A DNA stretch of 64,000 nucleotides from Pedobacter sp. Leaf170 (GCF_920984665.1 NZ_CAKLBP010000009.1:48959-112958), one strand, 5' to 3'. Counted from the stretch's first letter, positions 42,735 to 52,028 are shown. Numbers and translations: made by a program. The notes: a model not told the origin generated them from the sequence alone.

Positions 42735-42880
42735 AACCTCAAACGACACTAAGTTCTTCGCAAGGAACGCAAAGCAAGTTAGTATGCTTTTTTAAATTTC
42801 GCAATTAAACAGTGTGCTCGCAGTATATCACAAAGTGATAATAACTGTTTCTGAGTTATACCTTCAAACCTTTGTGCCAT
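42735..42880. repeat. Decayed interspersed sequence in a gene-free spacer
   Basis: AAGTTCTTCGCAAGGAACGC (then AAAGCAAG) and AAACCTTTGTGCCATC look like the two ends of the 'GCACAAAGG' type of Bacteroidota interspersed repeat. No ORF lies in 42685-42971. Confidence 0.35.
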
Positions 42881-42971
42881 CTATTTTCTTAACGTTCGAT
42901 TAAAATTCATTGTAGACCAGAAACCAAATCAGTCGCAATGCTTTTTGTAAAAATAAATTTAAATTGCTGCC

Positions 42972-44600
42972 ATGAATATCGAATTCAATAAGAATGAAGA
43001 TGTAAACAAGCAATTAGTTTACGAATTAAAGGTTAAGCTTAAAAAAATCTATCAGGGTGGTGGCGAAAAAAATGCTGCCAAGCAAAAGGAAAAAGGCAAA
43101 CTTTTAGCAAGAGAACGTATAAATTATTTAATTGATAAAGGCTCTGATTTTTTAGAAGTTGGTGCTTTTACAGCCGATGGAATGTATGCTGAACAAGGTG
43201 GTTGTCCATCTGCGGGAGTGGTTTGCGGTATCGGTTACGTTAGTGGAAGGCAGTGTATGATTGTAGCAAATGATGCAACAGTAAAGGCCGGAGCCTGGTT
43301 TCCGATGACTGCAAAAAAGAACCTTAGGGCACAGGAAATTGCAATGGAAAACCGTTTGCCGGTAATTTATTTAGTGGATAGTGCAGGTGTTTATCTGCTT
43401 ATGCAGGATGAGATTTTTCCAGATAAGGAGCATTTTGGAAGAATGTTTCGCAACAATGCTATCATGTCTTCTGAAGGAATTGTACAAATTTCTGCAATTA
43501 TGGGCGCCTGTGTTGCAGGTGGCGCTTATTTACCAATTATGAGCGATGAGGCGATGATTGTTGATAAAACCGGGTCTGTATTTTTAGCGGGTTCTTATCT
43601 TGTTAAATCTGCAATAGGAGAGGAAGTTGATAACGAAACGTTGGGCGGGGCGACAACGCATTGTGAAATTTCTGGAGTTACCGATTATAAGCATCCAAAT
43701 GATGAGGCTTGCCTGGATAGCATCAGAAATATAATGAGCAAATTGGGCGCTCCTGAAAATGCCGGTTTCGATAGAGTTAAACCATCAAAACCTAAGGATA
43801 AGGAAGAAGAGTTATTCGGTATTATTCCTGAAACTAGAGATAAGCAATACGAAATAATGGATATTATTAACCGATTGGTAGATGATTCTGAGTTTGAAGA
43901 GTATAAACAAGGCTATGGACAAAGTATTGTATGTGGCTTGGCAAGAATTGATGGTTGGGCAGTTGGAATTGTTGCAAACCAGAGAAAGGTTGTAAAATCT
44001 AAAAAAGGTGAATTGCAATTTGGAGGCGTTATTTATTCTGATAGCGCAGATAAAGCTTCCCGTTTTATCATGAACTGCAATCAAAAGAAAATTCCATTGG
44101 TATTTCTACAGGATGTTACCGGTTTTATGGTTGGAAGCCGTTCTGAACATGGCGGAATTATTAAAGATGGTGCCAAAATGGTCAACGCTGTTGCAAATTC
44201 TGTAGTGCCAAAGTTTACAATTGTTATCGGTAATTCTTATGGTGCAGGTAATTATGCCATGTGTGGTAAAGCTTACGACCCGAGATTAATTTATGCATGG
44301 CCAACCGCAAAAATTGCGGTAATGGGTGGTGCACAAGCTGCAAAAACACTATTGCAAATTCAGGAAGCATCATTAAAAGCCAAAGGCGAGGTTATTACAC
44401 CCGAGAAAGAAGCAGAATTATTGAAAGAGATTACCGATAGATATGAAAGTCAAACCACTCCATATTATGCTGCCTCCAGACTCTGGGTTGATGGAATTAT
44501 TGATCCTTTAGAAACCAGAAAGGTTATTTCTATGGGTATTGAAGCTGCCAATCAATCTCCAATTAAAAAGAGGTTCAATGTAGGTATAATTCAAACCTAA
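42972..44600 (+). CDS. Acyl-CoA carboxylase carboxyltransferase (beta) subunit, methylcrotonyl-CoA carboxylase-like
   Basis: 542 residues. Two crotonase-like carboxyltransferase domains. N-terminal half: IVANDATVKAGAWFPMT, RAQEIAMENRLPVIYLVDSAG, FPDKEHFGRMF, CVAGGAYLPIMSDEAMIV, GGATTHCEISGVTDY; C-terminal half: PLVFLQDVTGFMVGSRSEHGG and IVIGNSYGAGNYAMCGKAYDPR. The QDE-FPD-HFGR segment resembles methylcrotonyl-CoA carboxylase beta more than propionyl-CoA carboxylase. The biotin-carrying alpha subunit is not adjacent, so the complex cannot be completed from this window. Exact substrate uncertain. Confidence 0.9.
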   Translation: MNIEFNKNEDVNKQLVYELKVKLKKIYQGGGEKNAAKQKEKGKLLARERINYLIDKGSDFLEVGAFTADGMYAEQGGCPSAGVVCGIGYVSGRQCMIVANDATVKAGAWFPMTAKKNLRAQEIAMENRLPVIYLVDSAGVYLLMQDEIFPDKEHFGRMFRNNAIMSSEGIVQISAIMGACVAGGAYLPIMSDEAMIVDKTGSVFLAGSYLVKSAIGEEVDNETLGGATTHCEISGVTDYKHPNDEACLDSIRNIMSKLGAPENAGFDRVKPSKPKDKEEELFGIIPETRDKQYEIMDIINRLVDDSEFEEYKQGYGQSIVCGLARIDGWAVGIVANQRKVVKSKKGELQFGGVIYSDSADKASRFIMNCNQKKIPLVFLQDVTGFMVGSRSEHGGIIKDGAKMVNAVANSVVPKFTIVIGNSYGAGNYAMCGKAYDPRLIYAWPTAKIAVMGGAQAAKTLLQIQEASLKAKGEVITPEKEAELLKEITDRYESQTTPYYAASRLWVDGIIDPLETRKVISMGIEAANQSPIKKRFNVGIIQT

Positions 44601-44652
44601 AAATTTCCACCAGTTCTTTTGCCTAAATTTGGTTTAAATTAAATATTAATTG

Positions 44653-45813
44653 ATGAAGTATTTTATACTCTTGTTCTTTTTGCTTGTTGAAAACTATGTA
44701 TTTGCCCAAAATGCAAACAAGATTCATCAGGAGGCGATTGTAATTGATACGCATGGCGATATTTTGTACAATCAAATTATGTCTGGAATTGATATCGGCA
44801 AACTCCAGTCAACCGGTAATTTCGATTTAATAAGGGCTAAAAGAGGCGGTTTAGATGTTCAGTTTTTTTCTGTTTGGTGTGATGAAACCGGAGATTATGC
44901 CATCGCCAATCGCCAAATTGATTCCCTTTATAGCTTGATAAAAAGATATCCCGATAGGATAAAATTAGTAAGAACCGCTACTGATTTGGAAAAGGCAGTA
45001 CACGACAAAAAGTTAGCTGCAATGATTGGTGTAGAAGGCGGACACATGATAAATAACCGTTTAGATTATTTAGATAGTTTAGCAAAACGCGGCATGGCTT
45101 ACCTTACACTAACCTGGAACAATAGTACATCATGGTCTAGCTCTGCAGCCGAAGAAAAATCGGGAAAAGTAAAGCCTGAAAATGCCGGATTGAATGATTT
45201 TGGAAAACAAGTGGTAATGCGACTGAACAAACTTGGTGTTTTGGTCGATTTATCTCATGTTGGTGAAAAAACTTTTTTTGATGCATTAGCGGTCACCAAA
45301 AAGCCTGTCATTGCATCGCATAGTTGTGTTTACGTATTAAATCCCGTACCAAGAAATCTAACAGATAATCAAATAAAAGCAATTGGTAAAAACGGCGGTG
45401 TTATTAGCGTAAATTTTTACAGCGGATTTTTAGATTCAACTTATAAAAGTAAACAAAAGGCCTTTTTAGCAAAGTATGATGCAGAACTTAAAACCTTATC
45501 ATCAAAATTTGGGCGAAGTATCGCTATCGATACTTTAATTGCAAAACACAAAAAAGAAGCTGATGAAATTCGTCCGACAATTTCCTTATTGGTAAAGCAT
45601 ATCAACCATATAGTTAAACTAATTGGAATTAACCATGTTGGTTTGGGGGCAGATTTCGACGGTGCAGAATCTTTTCCGCTAGGAATGAATAGCGTTGCTG
45701 ATTATCCTAAAATTACCAAAGCATTATTACAAAATGGTTATTCGGAGGCTGATATAAAGAAAATTCTTGGTGAAAATGTAATAAGATTGATTAGGGAGAA
45801 TAAAGGCAGTTAG
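44653..45813 (+). CDS. Membrane dipeptidase (peptidase family M19)
   Basis: 386 residues from ATG at 44653 (a TTG one codon upstream is in frame). Signal peptide MKYFILLFFLLVENYVFAQ. Two-zinc amidohydrolase barrel: first metal site VIDTHGDILY, bridging Glu in MIGVEGGHMIN, His in ASHSCVYVLNP, and the final Asp in LGADFDGAESFP. It hydrolyses dipeptides, probably in the periplasm. Loosely follows the carboxylase gene. Confidence 0.93.
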   Translation: MKYFILLFFLLVENYVFAQNANKIHQEAIVIDTHGDILYNQIMSGIDIGKLQSTGNFDLIRAKRGGLDVQFFSVWCDETGDYAIANRQIDSLYSLIKRYPDRIKLVRTATDLEKAVHDKKLAAMIGVEGGHMINNRLDYLDSLAKRGMAYLTLTWNNSTSWSSSAAEEKSGKVKPENAGLNDFGKQVVMRLNKLGVLVDLSHVGEKTFFDALAVTKKPVIASHSCVYVLNPVPRNLTDNQIKAIGKNGGVISVNFYSGFLDSTYKSKQKAFLAKYDAELKTLSSKFGRSIAIDTLIAKHKKEADEIRPTISLLVKHINHIVKLIGINHVGLGADFDGAESFPLGMNSVADYPKITKALLQNGYSEADIKKILGENVIRLIRENKGS

Positions 45814-45859
45814 TTTAAATAATGCTTTAGAAAATTTTCAGTTGTTAATAAGTAAACTA

Positions 45860-45884
45860 TGTTGACAATGCGCACTTGCCAACA
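45860..45884 (+). promoter_or_regulatory. Dyad overlapping the trxB promoter
   Basis: TGTTGACAA, seven bases, TTGCCAACA: two half-sites of the form TGTTGnCAA in inverted orientation. It covers the -33 TTG of the trxB promoter, as expected for an operator. LysR-type redox regulators such as OxyR are possible binders, but this is inference. Confidence 0.45.
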
Positions 45885-45906
45885 ATTATATAAAGCGTTA
45901 AATTTG
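45876..45906 (+). promoter_or_regulatory. Promoter of trxB
   Basis: TTG at 45876-45878, 20 bases, TAAATTTG at 45899-45906: good match to the Bacteroidota consensus. Start near 45912, about 29 bases before the ATG. Confidence 0.65.
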
Positions 45907-45940
45907 CGCTTCGATTATTGAATTTCAAACACACGATATA

Positions 45941-46897
45941 ATGTCACAAAAAAACGAACACGTTCAGTGTTTAATTATTGGTTCTGGTCCGGCAGGCTAT
46001 ACTGCGGCAATTTACGCAGCCAGAGCAGATTTAAAACCTGTTATGTACACCGGAATGCAAGCTGGTGGTCAGTTAACACAAACAACTGATGTTGAAAATT
46101 TCCCAGGCTATCCGCAAGGTATAATGGGACCAGAAATGATGGAAGATTTCCGTAAACAAGCAGAACGTTTCGGTACAGATATTCGTTTTGGTTACGTTAG
46201 TTCGGTTGATTTTTCATCAACCCCACATAAAATTGTAGTTGATGAAATTAAAACCATTACAGCTGATACCGTAATTATTGCAACTGGTGCAACCGCAAAA
46301 TGGTTGGGTTTACCAAGCGAGCAACAATATAACGGATTTGGGGTTTCAGCATGTGCTGTTTGCGATGGTTTCTTCTTTAAAGGCCAAGATGTTGCAATTG
46401 TTGGTGCTGGAGATACCGCTGCAGAGGAGGCAACGTACTTAGCTAAACTTTGTAAAACCGTTCATTTATTGGTTCGTAGAGACGAATTCAGAGCTTCGAA
46501 AGCGATGGTTAGCCGTGTTTTAGCTACACCAAACATTATAGTTCATTATAATACCGAAACACAAGAGATTTTAGGTAACGGCAAGAATGTTACCGCTGTA
46601 AAAGTTATTGATAATAAAACAAATATCACTTCCGAAATTCCGGTCGAGGGTTTTTTCGTTGCCATCGGACACAAACCAAATACTGATATTTTTAAAGGTC
46701 AGTTGGATATGGACGAAACCGGTTATTTATCTACTAAACCTGGTTCAACTTTAACCAATATCGAAGGCGTTTTTGCTTGTGGGGATGTACAAGATATGTA
46801 TTACCGCCAGGCGGTTACGGCTGCGGGTTCTGGTTGTATGGCCGCTTTAGATGCCGAAAGGTATCTTGCTGCTAAAGAGCATCCTGTAGAAGCATAA
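45941..46897 (+). CDS. trxB: Thioredoxin-disulfide reductase
   Basis: 318 residues. FAD/NADPH enzyme that reduces thioredoxin in the cytoplasm. FAD-binding GSGPAGYTAAIYAARA near the start, redox-active CAVCDG near residue 140 (CxxC), NADPH loop GAGDTAAEEATYL and the C-terminal FAD segment GVFACGDVQDMYYRQ. Own promoter and terminator, so monocistronic. Confidence 0.97.
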   Translation: MSQKNEHVQCLIIGSGPAGYTAAIYAARADLKPVMYTGMQAGGQLTQTTDVENFPGYPQGIMGPEMMEDFRKQAERFGTDIRFGYVSSVDFSSTPHKIVVDEIKTITADTVIIATGATAKWLGLPSEQQYNGFGVSACAVCDGFFFKGQDVAIVGAGDTAAEEATYLAKLCKTVHLLVRRDEFRASKAMVSRVLATPNIIVHYNTETQEILGNGKNVTAVKVIDNKTNITSEIPVEGFFVAIGHKPNTDIFKGQLDMDETGYLSTKPGSTLTNIEGVFACGDVQDMYYRQAVTAAGSGCMAALDAERYLAAKEHPVEA

Positions 46898-46919
46898 AGT
46901 TTTTTAATAAAATATTTTT

Positions 46920-46953
46920 AAAAGGAGAAATCAGCAAAGGTTTCTCTTTTTTT
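46920..46953 (+). terminator. Terminator of trxB
   Basis: AAAAGGAGAAA, loop, TTTCTCTTTTTTT: a modest A/G-rich stem with a strong T run. Confidence 0.65.
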
Positions 46954-46980
46954 GTAAAGCAATTTTCTTTTTCATAGCTT

Positions 46981-47079
46981 ATTTCAGTCCGGCTTTGCGT
47001 TAAATCTTTTTGTTATTGTACCGGCAGAAATTAACAATGCTGCATCAAAAAGGATATCACTTCAATCCGGTTTATTTAA
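46981..47079. repeat. Interspersed repeat, family R1 (copy 5)
   Basis: CAGTCCGGCTTTGCGTTAAA (then TCTTTTTG) and AAAAAGGATATCACTTCAAT (then CCGGTTTA). One of the clearest copies. The remaining bases of the spacer 46898-47241 show only AT-rich sequence. Confidence 0.75.
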
Positions 47080-47241
47080 CCACAAACAGGAGGTTTTGGG
47101 TTAATTTAGTCCATTCATTATTTTAGCATCAATAGTATAGCAAAACAAACGTTTGATTTTTAATGTAACAAAAATGTGTTATTTATAATCTTTGTTTAAT
47201 CTATATCTTGGTAAAACCTAACAAAAAACCTAATCTCTATT

Positions 47242-49152
47242 ATGAACAAAGTATTTTCGATTTTCACTGGCCTGTTAATCAGTACATCAGTTTTGGCTCA
47301 GTCAGATCCAAATTTGGGTATTATACCAGCTCCGGTTTCTATTACAAAAAGTAGTGGAAGTTTTACTTTAGATAAAACAGCTATTTTAGTTAATCAAAGT
47401 ATTGATGGCGCTAAATCTGCCGATTTGCTTAATGCATTTATTGTTAGTAATGCTGGTTTTGCTTTAAGAGAGGCAAAGGTTGCTCAGCCAAGTCAAAAAT
47501 CAATAGTCTTAACTTCTGTAGGTGCAGATAAACTTCCTGCAGAAGGTTACAATATTATCGTAACACCCAATCAAATCAAGTTGGTAGGTAAAGGAGCGGG
47601 ATTATTTTACGCTGTACAATCTTTTATGCAAATGATGCCAGCTAAAGGCACAGCTGCAATTAGTATTCCGGCAGTAACCATTAACGATTACCCTCGCTTT
47701 AGCTACCGTGGAACCATGCTTGATGTAAGCCGCCATTATTTCCCAATATCTTTCATTAAAAAATACATCGACCAATTAGCTTATTATAAAATCAACACCT
47801 TTCACTGGCATTTAACTGACGACCAGGGTTGGAGGTTAGAGATTAAAAAATATCCCAAACTTACTGCTGTTGCGTCGTCAAGAAACGGAACAATTATCGG
47901 TCATTATCCAGGCAATGGCAATTATTTAACAGAAGTTAAAGGTTTCTACACTCAAGATGAAGCTAAAGAAATTGTTCGCTACGCATTAGAAAGATTTATC
48001 ACCGTTGTACCAGAAATAGAATTACCCGGGCATGCATCTGCAGCAATTGCAGCTTACCCAGAATTGAGCTGTTTTCCTGATAGAGATACTTTTATAAGCG
48101 ATAAAACTCCTTGGTCTGGAAGCAGAAAAGGTAAACAGGTACAACAAACCTGGGGTGTTTTCGATGATATTTTTGTTCCATCTGAAAATACATTTACATT
48201 TTTAAATAATGTTTTAGATGAAGTTATTGCTATTTTTCCTTCAAAATACATTCATATTGGTGGCGATGAAGCGCCTAAAACCTATTGGAAAGAATCACCT
48301 TTTTGCCAGGCTTTAATGAAACAAAAAGGTTTAAAAGATGAGCACGAATTGCAAAGTTATTTTATCCAAACGATAGAAAAACATGTGAATAGCAAAGGTC
48401 GCTCTATAATTGGTTGGGATGAGATTTTAGAAGGAGGTTTAGCACCAAACGCTACGGTTATGAGTTGGAGAGGTGAAGATGGAGGTATTGCAGCTGCTCA
48501 ACAAAATCACGATGTGATTATGACGCCGGGTTCGATGGGTTTATACATCGACCATAAACAATCAAATTCGCCAGATGAACCTGTAACTATTGGTGGTTAT
48601 GCACCGTACCAAAAAATATATGCTTATGATCCTATTCCAAAAGTGTTAACAGCCGAGCAAAGGAAATATATCAAAGGGGTTCAGGCAAATATGTGGTCTG
48701 AATATATTAAAACTCCAGAAAAAGCCGAAAATCATGCCTTTCCACGTTTGTTGGCTTTATCTGAAATTGCATGGTCGCCAGTTGAGCGTAAGGACTTAAA
48801 AAATTTTACTGAAGAACGTTTGCCAACACATTTAGCTCAATTGGATAAAAAAGGTTGGAATTTATGGGTGCCAACACCAATTGGTCAGAGCGAAAAACCA
48901 TTAAGCGGAGGCGATTTTACCATTGATTTGAAAGTACCGATTAAAGGAGGTAAAATTTATTATTCATTAGATGAATCTCGTCCTTCGGAAAATGCATTTT
49001 TATACACAAAACCCATTTCGGTAAAAGTTCCACAAGGTGAAAAAAGAACTTTGAAAACTATTGTTATTGCCCCAAGTGGCAAAAGAAGTGTTACAACAGA
49101 AACAATTTTAGATAATGGTGCACCTGTTGTAAAAGCAGAAGCAAAGAAATAA
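47242..49152 (+). CDS. Beta-N-acetylhexosaminidase, glycoside hydrolase family 20
   Basis: 636 residues. Signal peptide (MNKVFSIFTGLLISTSVLAQ), a GH20b-type N-terminal domain (residues 25-145), then the GH20 barrel with HWHLTDDQGWRLEIKKYP and the catalytic Asp-Glu pair in IHIGGDEAPKTYW near residue 340, and a C-terminal chitobiase-like beta domain (GGKIYYSLDESRPS). It removes terminal GlcNAc or GalNAc from glycans in the periplasm or at the surface. No polysaccharide-utilisation genes flank it. Confidence 0.95.
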   Translation: MNKVFSIFTGLLISTSVLAQSDPNLGIIPAPVSITKSSGSFTLDKTAILVNQSIDGAKSADLLNAFIVSNAGFALREAKVAQPSQKSIVLTSVGADKLPAEGYNIIVTPNQIKLVGKGAGLFYAVQSFMQMMPAKGTAAISIPAVTINDYPRFSYRGTMLDVSRHYFPISFIKKYIDQLAYYKINTFHWHLTDDQGWRLEIKKYPKLTAVASSRNGTIIGHYPGNGNYLTEVKGFYTQDEAKEIVRYALERFITVVPEIELPGHASAAIAAYPELSCFPDRDTFISDKTPWSGSRKGKQVQQTWGVFDDIFVPSENTFTFLNNVLDEVIAIFPSKYIHIGGDEAPKTYWKESPFCQALMKQKGLKDEHELQSYFIQTIEKHVNSKGRSIIGWDEILEGGLAPNATVMSWRGEDGGIAAAQQNHDVIMTPGSMGLYIDHKQSNSPDEPVTIGGYAPYQKIYAYDPIPKVLTAEQRKYIKGVQANMWSEYIKTPEKAENHAFPRLLALSEIAWSPVERKDLKNFTEERLPTHLAQLDKKGWNLWVPTPIGQSEKPLSGGDFTIDLKVPIKGGKIYYSLDESRPSENAFLYTKPISVKVPQGEKRTLKTIVIAPSGKRSVTTETILDNGAPVVKAEAKK

Positions 49153-49215
49153 ATTATCTTGCTTTGAAAATCTTATTTTCTTAATTTGGTTTTTAGAACC
49201 AAAGTCCGAAAAGAA

Positions 49216-49821
49216 ATGAAAATAAGAACTTTAACAAAACAGCATCTTTTGCTTTTAGCAGGGATGCTGTTTTGCTTTGCATGCACTACCGAACCTGAAA
49301 AAACAAAGGAAGTTGCAGTTGAAACGCCAGTTGTAAGGAAAAATCCATTTCCTTTTTATACAGATATAGAAGTTAAACCCGGACTTAATTTTGAAGTTTT
49401 TAGTTGGGGAAAAGGCAAAGATTCTATCGGAGGTTATCAGATTTTAATGTCTGATTCTCTTAAAAAAGATTATCGTTCATTATCTGTAGAACGCAATGGC
49501 ATTGTAAACGACGCCTGGAATATGGATTTAGATAATGATGGTAACCCTGAAATTTATGTTCAAATTTTAAAAAATAAAACTGCTTTAGATTTAAATGTTT
49601 TTGAATACGCTGGTGGAAGCTTTAACAAAATTAATTTTCCATCATTAACATCTAATCAGAAAAAAGGATATAAAGGCAACGATAAAATTTTTGTTAAAGG
49701 TGGCGAATTGTACCGCTCATTTCCAGTGGAAGATGCTCAAGATACAACCAAAACAATTACTAAAACTTATCAATATAAACTAAGGGGAAATAGTTTCTCC
49801 ACTGTAGAAAATAAACCTTAA
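49216..49821 (+). CDS. Putative lipoprotein of unknown function
   Basis: 201 residues from ATG at 49216, which gives a lipoprotein signal with lipobox LFCFACTT; a frame start at 49186 would only add ten polar residues. The mature protein includes DAWNMDLDNDGNPEIYVQI, a calcium-loop-like DxDxDG segment seen in FG-GAP/VCBS-type and integrin-like repeats, but only one copy. It sits four bases before the dgkA-type gene, so they are probably cotranscribed. No family recognised. Confidence 0.75.
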   Translation: MKIRTLTKQHLLLLAGMLFCFACTTEPEKTKEVAVETPVVRKNPFPFYTDIEVKPGLNFEVFSWGKGKDSIGGYQILMSDSLKKDYRSLSVERNGIVNDAWNMDLDNDGNPEIYVQILKNKTALDLNVFEYAGGSFNKINFPSLTSNQKKGYKGNDKIFVKGGELYRSFPVEDAQDTTKTITKTYQYKLRGNSFSTVENKP

Positions 49822-49825
49822 AATT

Positions 49826-50197
49826 TTGAACGATAAAAAATTTTCGATAAAAGATAGAGTTAAGAGTTTTGGATATGCTTTTAATGGTTTAGCCCTTTTT
49901 TTTGCAAGAGAACATAATGCCAGGATTCACGCTATCGGGGCTATTTTTGCTATATTATTATCAGTTTGGCTTAAAATTTCAGCAATAGAATGGATAGCAG
50001 TTTTAATTGTAATAGCATTGGTGTTTGTTGCCGAAATTATAAATACTGCAATAGAAAAACTTGCAGATGTTGTATCTACAGAAATAAATCCAAAAATAAA
50101 AGTTGTTAAAGATTTGGCTGCCGGCGCAGTTTTGGTAGCTGCTATAGTGGCGATTTTTATTGGAGCGATTATATTCTTGCCGAAATTATTTTCCTGA
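49826..50197 (+). CDS. dgkA: Diacylglycerol/undecaprenol kinase family protein
   Basis: 123 residues, start TTG at 49826 (no ATG in frame before residue 90). Three membrane helices and the DagK active-site signature EIINTAIEKLADVV, followed by DLAAGAVLVAAIVAIFIG. In Gram-positive relatives this fold phosphorylates undecaprenol; in Gram-negatives diacylglycerol. Substrate choice is not decidable here. Its 3' end overlaps the convergent DUF922 gene by twelve bases. Confidence 0.92.
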   Translation: MNDKKFSIKDRVKSFGYAFNGLALFFAREHNARIHAIGAIFAILLSVWLKISAIEWIAVLIVIALVFVAEIINTAIEKLADVVSTEINPKIKVVKDLAAGAVLVAAIVAIFIGAIIFLPKLFS

Positions 50198-50752
50198 TTC
50201 AGCTACCATTGCAGCCTTTGATTCTGCAATTTTATCATCAATAATTTTATCCCAACGAGCCTGCATTTTATGGTTACTCCCGTGTTCGGTTTCTTCATCG
50301 TAATTGCGTTGCATGGTATCAAAGTAGCGACTTATTTGATTGGCTAAATCAGAAATTTGATTTTTATAATTTTTTACTGAATAGGTTCTGTTTTTTAATA
50401 CTCTATCAGATTCTAACAATAAAATGTAATGTATATTAACATGCCCTTGCTCGTGGTGCAACAAGCTGGCTTTAATTTCTTCATTTTTTATTTTATCCCA
50501 CTTAACCCACGAGCGGCTTTTATCAACAGAAACTTCATTTTTTAAATTAATGGCTACTCGGTTTCTGTAAATAGTAGATTCATAACTGTACTTCCAGGTC
50601 ATGGCAGTAAGCGCAAAATATGGAGAATTTTCATCAGGCTTGCCTTTAAAATGAGTTTCAAAATTTAATTGAATAGGCTCAGTAAAGTCTTGCTTAAACG
50701 AAAGTGCAAAAATTGAAACGGTAACTAATAAAAATAGAGCAAAGCTTTTCAT
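50186..50752 (-). CDS. Secreted DUF922 zincin-like protein
   Basis: 188 residues. Signal peptide (MKSFALFLLVTVSIFALSF). The DUF922 marks are WKYSYESTIYRNRVAINLKN, then a zinc-type HHEQGHVNIH (HExxH-like spacing, here HHEQGH) near residue 95 and the C-terminal YDEETEHGSNHKMQARWD. Proteins of this group are predicted zinc proteases of the periplasm or surface. It is 36 bases after a membrane-protein gene coupled to an ECF sigma factor and looks like the third gene of that operon. Confidence 0.85.
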   Translation of the reverse strand: MKSFALFLLVTVSIFALSFKQDFTEPIQLNFETHFKGKPDENSPYFALTAMTWKYSYESTIYRNRVAINLKNEVSVDKSRSWVKWDKIKNEEIKASLLHHEQGHVNIHYILLLESDRVLKNRTYSVKNYKNQISDLANQISRYFDTMQRNYDEETEHGSNHKMQARWDKIIDDKIAESKAAMVAESGK

Positions 50753-50788
50753 AATAAAATTCCTTGAAAAAACCGTGCCTAATAATTT

Positions 50789-51382
50789 CTATTCAGAAAT
50801 TTGCATACTTATTCTTTCAAATTTTTCAATCAGTAATGATATTCTTTCCTTTTCGCGTTTAATAACGGCCTTTCTCAAAATTGTTGAACAAAAGATAATC
50901 CAGAGTGCAGTTAATGCAATGGCCAACGTTTTTTGTATGATACTTAAATAGGCTAAAATCTCAATAAAATAAAATAAAATACCTAATGAAAGTGCTACCG
51001 TATAAAACCAATAAAGAGAATTGTAAAGTTTGTAACGGTTTAGTTGATAGGTTTTTAAGTTGTTTAAATATTCGTTCGGATGAACTGTAAAGTCTGTTTT
51101 AGAAATTAACCTGTAATCGCGGTAAAGTATAAGGGTATAAACGCCAATGGCAACAATGGTTATGCTGATACCAACATGTGTAGTCCACGATTCGAAATGG
51201 AAAAATATCCATAGTGCTGCAATTGCAATAAATGATGCAAGCATGCCCAAAATATTTAAAGCAGATTTTAGCTTTAATCCATTCACCTCTTTCTTTGCCT
51301 GTTGTAACATCTCATCTGCAGAAACTTTAAGTTCTACATCATGCTTTTGCCACAACTCCTGTAATTGATCAAACGCTTGCAT
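50789..51382 (-). CDS. Four-helix membrane protein coupled to the ECF sigma factor (putative anti-sigma)
   Basis: 197 residues. A soluble N-terminal helical arm (MQAFDQLQELWQKHDVELKV, then MLQQAKKEVNG) that could bind the sigma factor, four membrane helices in two hairpins, and a basic C-terminal helix (KREKERISLLIEKFERISM). It lacks the zinc HxxxCxxC anti-sigma signature. The start overlaps the sigma gene by 14 bases, so the products are made together. The anti-sigma role is inferred from coupling and topology. Confidence 0.72.
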   Translation of the reverse strand: MQAFDQLQELWQKHDVELKVSADEMLQQAKKEVNGLKLKSALNILGMLASFIAIAALWIFFHFESWTTHVGISITIVAIGVYTLILYRDYRLISKTDFTVHPNEYLNNLKTYQLNRYKLYNSLYWFYTVALSLGILFYFIEILAYLSIIQKTLAIALTALWIIFCSTILRKAVIKREKERISLLIEKFERISMQISE

Positions 51383-51866
51383 ACTGATTATATAATTCTG
51401 TTAATTTTTGTTTAATACGATGAATTTTTACTCTTAAATTTCCTTCACTTATGCCCGAAATATCTGCTATTTCATGGTATGGTAATTCATCTAATACCAT
51501 AGTTATAATCAAACGATCGTTTTCTTCAAGTTTTGAGATACATGTGTACAAAAGTGCCACCTGCTCATTTTTTTCAGAGAATTCTTCGATTTTATTTTCA
51601 ATAATATTCTCCGTTAATTCGTCTTTTGCCTGTCTTTTTTCTGAGCGTAAATAAGTTAAACAAGTATTTACTGCAATTCTGTATATCCAGGTAGAGATGA
51701 GCGATTTGTTTCTGAATTTATCTAAGTTTTGCCAAACCTTTAAAAAAGTTTCCTGTAAGAGATCATTAGCGGCATCTGTATCACCTGTATAACCATAGCA
51801 CAAATGGAATATTTTTTTGGAATTTGAATCGAAGATCTGCTTAAATAACTTGTCTTTTTGTTCCAT
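51369..51866 (-). CDS. ECF-type RNA polymerase sigma factor
   Basis: 165 residues. Sigma region 2 (FKQIFDSNSKKIFHLCYGYT to TWIYRIAVNTCLTYLRSEKR) and region 4 (LEENDRLIITMVLDELPYHE and ISEGNLRVKIHRIKQKL) with a variable linker. The first gene of an apparent three-gene operon with the membrane protein and the DUF922 protein. Its targets are unknown; such factors in Bacteroidota answer envelope or nutrient signals. Confidence 0.94.
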   Translation of the reverse strand: MEQKDKLFKQIFDSNSKKIFHLCYGYTGDTDAANDLLQETFLKVWQNLDKFRNKSLISTWIYRIAVNTCLTYLRSEKRQAKDELTENIIENKIEEFSEKNEQVALLYTCISKLEENDRLIITMVLDELPYHEIADISGISEGNLRVKIHRIKQKLTELYNQYASV

Positions 51867-52028
51867 TTAATGGGTTGTAATTGCGTTTTAGATAGCTGAT
51901 TTCAATTTTTGTTACAGCCGAGGTACAAAAAACTACAGATTTTAATATCGTTGAAAAATGAGAATTTGTTACACGCTGTAAATATCGTAGTTTTACCAAA
52001 TTAACAAAGCCACTAACTTTATTATTTT

